From positions 40,293-104,292 of the forward strand of contig JAMWZW010000010.1 of NCBI GenBank assembly GCA_024281995.1: a stretch of 64,000 bases of DNA. Reading direction: 5' to 3'. Below are positions 59,377 through 64,000 of the stretch, piece after piece; the stretch's first letter is position 1, and every line of letters begins with the position of its first letter. Source of the DNA: Nitrosomonas sp. (GTDB taxonomy: Bacteria > Pseudomonadota > Gammaproteobacteria > Burkholderiales > Nitrosomonadaceae). The translations under genes were made by a program, and so were the position numbers. The notes beneath the pieces are model-generated. The model was not told the DNA's origin and made no database searches. It saw only the letters and a program-made list of their open reading frames with translations.

Positions 59377-60498
59377 TCAATTTTCTGCGATTGTAAATAA
59401 ACGTTGATATTCTTTGATGGCATACCGGTCTGTCATACCCGCAATATAATCTGCAATGACTTGATGTCCTTCATGTTCGAATTTTTTTTGATACTCCGTG
59501 GGCAGTAATCGTATTTCCGAAGCGAAAGCCGAGAACAATCTTTCGATGATGTGATTTGCTTTGTTATTCATTCGTACGACACGAAAATGCCGATAAAGGT
59601 TGTTATACAAAAAATTCTTTAATTGTTGTTGTTCTTTTTTAATTTCCTGGCTAAAACCAATGAGTGGTGGTGCTTCATGAACTGCAGCCAAATTATCCAC
59701 TTGCGTATTTTCGATGTTAATAATGCTTTGTTGAATTAAGTCAGTTACTAACGTATTAATCATGTTGCGAATTGTTTCGTAAACCATACGACGTTCTGCG
59801 ATTGATGGATATTTTCTTTTTACCTGTACTAAATGGCGTGAAAAAATAGAGACTTCTTGTAATTGATCCAGGGTAATCAAACCTGAACGTAATCCGTCAT
59901 CTACATCATGGTTGTTATAGGCGATTTCATCCGAGAAATTTGCCAATTGTGCTTCTAACGAAGGACTTTTGTTTTGTATAAACCGATGAGCCAGTTCACC
60001 CAGTTTTTCGACATTTTTTTTGGCAACATGCTTGAGTATGCCTTCGCGCGTTTCATAACAAAGATTAAGGCCGTTGAAAGCAGCATATCGTTCCTCCAGA
60101 ACATCAACAACCCGTAAGGATTGGAGATTGTGTTCAAAGCCACCGTAGCCTTTCATGCAATGGTTCAGTGCATTTTGACCGGCGTGTCCAAAAGGAGTGT
60201 GCCCTAAGTCATGTGCCAATGAAATTGCCTCAACCAAATCCTCATTGAGATGCAAGTTTCTTGCAATGGAGCGGCCTATTTGTGCGACTTCCAAGCTGTG
60301 GGTCAGACGCGTGCGAAACAAATCACCCACATGATTGACAAAAACCTGGGTTTTGTATTCCAAGCGGCGGAAAGCAGAGGAATGTATGATTCGATCACGG
60401 TCACGCTGAAAGTCACTTCGCCCAGTAGGCGGGTCTTCGTGCACTACACGTCCTCTTGAATTATCGGCCGATACCGCATATGCCGCTAATTTAGTCAT
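59377..60498 (-). CDS. dgt: dGTPase-like HD-domain triphosphohydrolase
   Basis: A 373-residue HD-domain protein of the dNTP triphosphohydrolase type. The metal-binding residues are in [17 protein letters not shown] and [13 protein letters not shown], with [14 protein letters not shown] further on. It cleaves dNTPs to nucleoside and triphosphate; substrate preference is not clear from sequence. Its start overlaps the end of aroKB by 8 bases, indicating translational coupling. Confidence 0.88.
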   Translation of the reverse strand: MTKLAAYAVSADNSRGRVVHEDPPTGRSDFQRDRDRIIHSSAFRRLEYKTQVFVNHVGDLFRTRLTHSLEVAQIGRSIARNLHLNEDLVEAISLAHDLGHTPFGHAGQNALNHCMKGYGGFEHNLQSLRVVDVLEERYAAFNGLNLCYETREGILKHVAKKNVEKLGELAHRFIQNKSPSLEAQLANFSDEIAYNNHDVDDGLRSGLITLDQLQEVSIFSRHLVQVKRKYPSIAERRMVYETIRNMINTLVTDLIQQSIINIENTQVDNLAAVHEAPPLIGFSQEIKKEQQQLKNFLYNNLYRHFRVVRMNNKANHIIERLFSAFASEIRLLPTEYQKKFEHEGHQVIADYIAGMTDRYAIKEYQRLFTIAEN

Positions 60499-62188
60499 TA
60501 TTCATGCACGACAAAATTATTTTGCTGAGAAGCGCAGGCGGAATATCCGCTCGCATTACCGCTTCGCCAATCCGATTCAAGAGAATAAAACGCGTTTTCC
60601 CAGCCTCTACTTTTTTGTCCAGCGTCATCAATTGTAAATATTTTTCCACGGGCATCTTCGGCACCATGACAGGTAATTTTGCCTGGATAAAAATTTTGCG
60701 GATACGATGTACATCCGTTTCACTAATTAATTTCATATGCTGGGATAATTCAGCGGCTAGTACAGTACCTGCCGCAACTGCTTCGCCATGCAACCAGACA
60801 CCATAGCCCATGCCATTTTCAATCGCATGTCCAAATGTATGGCCGAGATTCAGCAAAGCTCGTATACCTTTCTCCTTTTCATCAGCAGCAACGATTTCGG
60901 CTTTGTTTTCACAACTGCGCTGAATGGCTTCATTCAACGTTACCGCATCACGCGCCAATAAGCGATGCATATTCTGCTCTAACCAATCAAAAAAAGCCGG
61001 ATCGCGAATGAGTCCGTATTTAATGATTTCGGCAAGGCCGGCACACAATTCTCTATCGGGCAGCGTATTTAGAGTCGCGCTGTCGGCTAATACCATGCGT
61101 GGTTGATAAAAGGCACCAATCATATTTTTTCCCAGAGGATGATTAATACCGGTTTTGCCGCCTACTGAGGAATCTACTTGCGCCAGCAGCGTTGTGGGTA
61201 TTTGAATAAAGGGTACGCCGCGCAAATAAGTGGCTGCTGCAAATCCGCTCATATCCCCTACAACGCCGCCACCCAGGGCTAATATCGTGGTATTTCTTTC
61301 GCAATGATTTTTAAGCAATGCATCAAAAATGAGATTTAAAGTTTCCCAATTTTTATGTGCTTCACCGTCTGGAATAATAATAGGTACAGACGTTACTGCG
61401 TGTTTCTCCAAGGCTTCGCGTAATTTTTCCAAATACAGCGGTGCAACGGTTGTATTGCTGACGATCGCTACTCTTTTTTGAGGCAAGCACGATAAGATCA
61501 AATCAATTTGATCGAGAATTCCATATCCGATGTGTATCGGGTAGCTGCGCTTGTCTGATGAAGGAGTGAAATCAACTGAAATGGTTTGCATAATATTTGA
61601 ATGATTAGCTTGTTTGATGGAATCGGGATTAATAGAATTTAGTTTATTAATCAGTTTTTGTATCAATTGGCGTACGCCTTGCTTTCCACTATCGATGATG
61701 ATGTGGGCAGTTTCACGATAATAGGCATCCCGTTGGATATAAAGCTCATTCAATCGTGCATATAAATTTTGTGATTTTAGTAATGGTCTGTTTTTATCGT
61801 GACGAGTGCGCCGATAAAGATCGCTGATCGAAGCGCGCAAATAAATGACGATACCATTTTCTCTAAGTAGTTGACGATTTTCTTGACTCAAAACGGCCCC
61901 GCCACCGGTAGCCAAAACAATATTATTCTTTTTGACTAGTTCTATTAGCACCTCAGATTCGCGTTTGCGAAAACCTGCCTCTCCTTCAATTTCAAAAATT
62001 ACCGGAATCTTGACTCCTGTGCGTTCCTGAATTTCATGATCGGAATCGACAAATTCCTTAGCTAACATTTGTGCCAAGCTTTTGCCAATGGTTGTTTTTC
62101 CTGCCCCCATCATACCTACCAGAATGATGTTGGTATTTCCTAGTTTTTCCTGGACGGGCTGAAGTACTTTCGTTTTACTTAAATTCAT
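60491..62188 (-). CDS. aroKB: Fused shikimate kinase / 3-dehydroquinate synthase
   Basis: One 565-residue frame joins two shikimate-pathway enzymes. Residues 1-180 are AroK, with [16 protein letters not shown] (P-loop lysine 31), [12 protein letters not shown] and [10 protein letters not shown]. Residues 200-565 are AroB, with [38 protein letters not shown] and the metal histidines in [12 protein letters not shown] and [10 protein letters not shown]. The linker 181-199 is polar; an internal ATG (residue 200) lies where aroB alone would start but has no ribosome-binding site. Followed by dgt. Confidence 0.92.
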   Translation of the reverse strand: MNLSKTKVLQPVQEKLGNTNIILVGMMGAGKTTIGKSLAQMLAKEFVDSDHEIQERTGVKIPVIFEIEGEAGFRKRESEVLIELVKKNNIVLATGGGAVLSQENRQLLRENGIVIYLRASISDLYRRTRHDKNRPLLKSQNLYARLNELYIQRDAYYRETAHIIIDSGKQGVRQLIQKLINKLNSINPDSIKQANHSNIMQTISVDFTPSSDKRSYPIHIGYGILDQIDLILSCLPQKRVAIVSNTTVAPLYLEKLREALEKHAVTSVPIIIPDGEAHKNWETLNLIFDALLKNHCERNTTILALGGGVVGDMSGFAAATYLRGVPFIQIPTTLLAQVDSSVGGKTGINHPLGKNMIGAFYQPRMVLADSATLNTLPDRELCAGLAEIIKYGLIRDPAFFDWLEQNMHRLLARDAVTLNEAIQRSCENKAEIVAADEKEKGIRALLNLGHTFGHAIENGMGYGVWLHGEAVAAGTVLAAELSQHMKLISETDVHRIRKIFIQAKLPVMVPKMPVEKYLQLMTLDKKVEAGKTRFILLNRIGEAVMRADIPPALLSKIILSCMNND

Positions 62189-62302
62189 AAGCGTAATTGT
62201 AGCCGAATTCTTTCACTGATTAACGGATTAAGCCTCGAGCATTAGCTGATTTGATGCGTTAATAGCCGCTCAAGGCGGCGATTGGATTGACTGTGCAGGA
62301 GC

Positions 62303-64000
62303 TTACTTGTTCCGGATTAAGGATGAAGCGTGTTTTTTGACGAACCAGGAGAAAAACAAGGGTACAAAAATTGTTGCAATTGTCGTTGCCATGATCATAC
62401 CGCCAAAAACACCCGTTCCCATTGATTGTCGAGCTGCGGAACCGGCGCCAGTGGCCAGTACCAGCGGAACAACACCTAAAATAAATGCCATCGAAGTCAT
62501 CACGATAGGCCGGAAACGCAATTGCGCAGATTGAATGGCCGCTTGCGTAACTCCGACACCCTCTTTCATTTTTTGATTGGCAAATTCAACCAGCAAAATT
62601 GCATTCTTTGCAGTCAATCCAATGAGTGTCACCATACCAATTTGAAAATAAACATCATTGGGCATATCGCGTAGCAGAATTGCAATTAATGCGCCTAGCA
62701 TTGCGAAAGGAATCGCCATAATAACGGCAAGTGGTAATGCCCAAGTTTCAAATTGTGCCGCGAGGATTAAAAAAACCATTACTACAGCCAGGCTGAATGC
62801 AAAAATCGCCGCTGAGCCCATTTTCTTTTCTTGGAATGCAGTACCAGTCCAAGCAATTTGATAGCCTTCCGGTAACAATCTAGCTGCAATGCTTTCAACC
62901 AATGCAATGGCTTGCCCGGAACTGACACCGCTAGCACTGCTGCCAACGATTTTTGCCGACAACAAGCCATTGAATCTCTCCAATTGCTCAGCACCTACAA
63001 TATGTTTTACCTTACTCAAAGCGGATAATGGGATCATTAAGCCGGACTCTGAGCGAACGTAAACTTTTCCCAAATCATCCGCCCTCATTCGATAAGCGGC
63101 GTCGGCTTGTAGCTGAACCCGGTAAGTCCGGCCGGAACGGTTGAAATCATTGACATACAGGGATCCCATGGTACTTTGCAATGTCGTGTAAATATCAGCA
63201 ATAGAAACCCCTTGAGAAATGGCTTTTGCCCCATCAACTTCAACGAAATATTGTGGCACTGATGAACGCAGGAAAGTATTCACAGTAGCCAGCTTAGGTT
63301 CTTGCTTCAGTGCTTGCATAAACTCATTAACCACACTTGTTAATTGTGCTGTGTCTGGATTTGTGCGGCTTTGTACATAAAATTCGAAGCCACCTGTATT
63401 GCCTAGCCCACGTATTGCCGGAGGATTGAATGCTATCGCCATGCCATCCGGTTGCTGTGCACCGACCATAAATACCTTACTTACAATGTCGCTAGCCGTT
63501 ATAGTGCGTTCTGACCAGTCTTTCATGCGGATAAACATGGTTGAAACATTCGTTTTATTGCCGCCGCCAATGAAATCCAATCCATTGACAGCGAATTGAT
63601 AAATGACTGCGGGTTCTTTGGCGATTTCAGCATTGATTGCATTGGCGGTTTTGGTAGTTCTGGCCAGTGTCGCACCATCGGGCAATATAATCGCTGCAAT
63701 AACATAGCCTTGATCTTCGGGAGGCACGAAACTGTCGGGAATATTTCTTACTAAATAAATTAGAGTAATAATGATTACCACAAAAATCAGTGCGCTTCTG
63801 AGCGCGTGGCGTAAACTTAAGTCGACCATAGCGACATATATTTTTCGCACGTATTCAAAGTAATGATTAAACCAATTGAAGAAAATGGAATGCTGATGTG
63901 TGGATCTAAGTAAAGTTGCACAAAGTGTGGGTGTCAGTGTTAAAGCAACAATGCCGGAAATAACACCAGCGACAGCTACTGTCACCGCAAACTGCTGATA
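62303..64000 (-). CDS. RND efflux permease (AcrB/HAE1 type), 5' part beyond window
   Basis: The frame runs from the window edge to 62303 (about 565 residues, the C-terminal half). It begins in QQFAVTVAVAGVISGIVAL, continues through a large periplasmic loop (VPPEDQGYVIAAIILPDG; FVQSRTNPD-type region with GGFEFYVQSRTNP), and ends in the last helices with FRPIVMTSMAFILGVVPLVL and ATGAGSAARQSMGTGVFGGM. It is the inner-membrane pump of a tripartite drug or solvent efflux system. The partner adaptor and outer-membrane genes would lie upstream outside the window. Confidence 0.93.
   Translation of the reverse strand, partial: YQQFAVTVAVAGVISGIVALTLTPTLCATLLRSTHQHSIFFNWFNHYFEYVRKIYVAMVDLSLRHALRSALIFVVIIITLIYLVRNIPDSFVPPEDQGYVIAAIILPDGATLARTTKTANAINAEIAKEPAVIYQFAVNGLDFIGGGNKTNVSTMFIRMKDWSERTITASDIVSKVFMVGAQQPDGMAIAFNPPAIRGLGNTGGFEFYVQSRTNPDTAQLTSVVNEFMQALKQEPKLATVNTFLRSSVPQYFVEVDGAKAISQGVSIADIYTTLQSTMGSLYVNDFNRSGRTYRVQLQADAAYRMRADDLGKVYVRSESGLMIPLSALSKVKHIVGAEQLERFNGLLSAKIVGSSASGVSSGQAIALVESIAARLLPEGYQIAWTGTAFQEKKMGSAAIFAFSLAVVMVFLILAAQFETWALPLAVIMAIPFAMLGALIAILLRDMPNDVYFQIGMVTLIGLTAKNAILLVEFANQKMKEGVGVTQAAIQSAQLRFRPIVMTSMAFILGVVPLVLATGAGSAARQSMGTGVFGGMIMATTIATIFVPLFFSWFVKKHASSLIRNK

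Noticed and set aside
61589-61591. Internal ATG as a separate aroB start
   Set aside because: No ribosome-binding site precedes it and the frame runs through from aroK without a stop.
1-64000. CRISPR array, rRNA or tRNA gene
   Set aside because: No regularly spaced repeats and no recognisable RNA gene were found on reading the window.

Overview
The window looks like part of a betaproteobacterial chromosome, most likely an ammonia oxidiser of the Nitrosomonas group. This is inferred from moderate to low G+C, the housekeeping gene orders (rimP-nusA-infB-rbfA-truB, ubiC-ubiA-ubiD, aroKB-dgt, hemE), a PEP-CTERM protein, a bicarbonate transporter with PII-like partners, and several probable periplasmic copper proteins. 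No ammonia monooxygenase, rRNA or tRNA gene was found, so the genus is not proven.

Layout. 1-5.4 kb: a secreted/surface cluster with DUF3570, DUF4266 and a TlpA-like thioredoxin, a small secreted protein, two diverging YcnI-like proteins and a PEP-CTERM protein. 6-9 kb: an orphan CTP-kinase-like membrane protein, a ribbon-helix-helix plus membrane protein pair, and a decayed gene-poor stretch. 9-17.7 kb: one 8.6-kb gene for a cyclic beta-1,2-glucan synthase. 17.7-24 kb: DNA polymerase IV, a secreted lipase-like protein, a small membrane peptide, a metallo-beta-lactamase-fold hydrolase and acetyl-CoA synthetase. 24-30 kb: the rimP-nusA-infB-rbfA-truB translation operon with a hairpin leader. 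30-33.5 kb: the ubiquinone genes ubiC-ubiA-ubiD. 34-39.7 kb: a copper radical oxidase of the galactose oxidase family, then an IS island in which an IS481-type element sits inside an IS5-type transposase gene. 39.7-43.3 kb: an outer-membrane barrel, an ECF sigma factor, its membrane anti-sigma factor and a subtilisin-like protease. 43.3-52.7 kb: a lipoprotein, an M1 peptidase, a ChaN-like protein, purL and nnr. 53-54 kb: an IS5 element that cut into a nuclease-like gene. 54-56 kb: sbtA with two tandem sbtB-like PII genes. 56-64 kb: a two-component system, hemE, dgt, a fused aroKB and the 3' part of an RND efflux pump.

The accessory regions point to envelope and copper biology: three exported proteins predicted to start with histidine after signal cleavage, a Tyr-Cys copper oxidase, periplasmic glucan synthesis and an envelope-stress type sigma/anti-sigma/protease set. 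The sbtA-sbtB-sbtB unit fits bicarbonate uptake in an autotroph. The most instructive structures are the nested IS with intact target duplications, a 22-bp palindromic motif present three times, the tandem SbtB pair and the histidine-first secreted trio.
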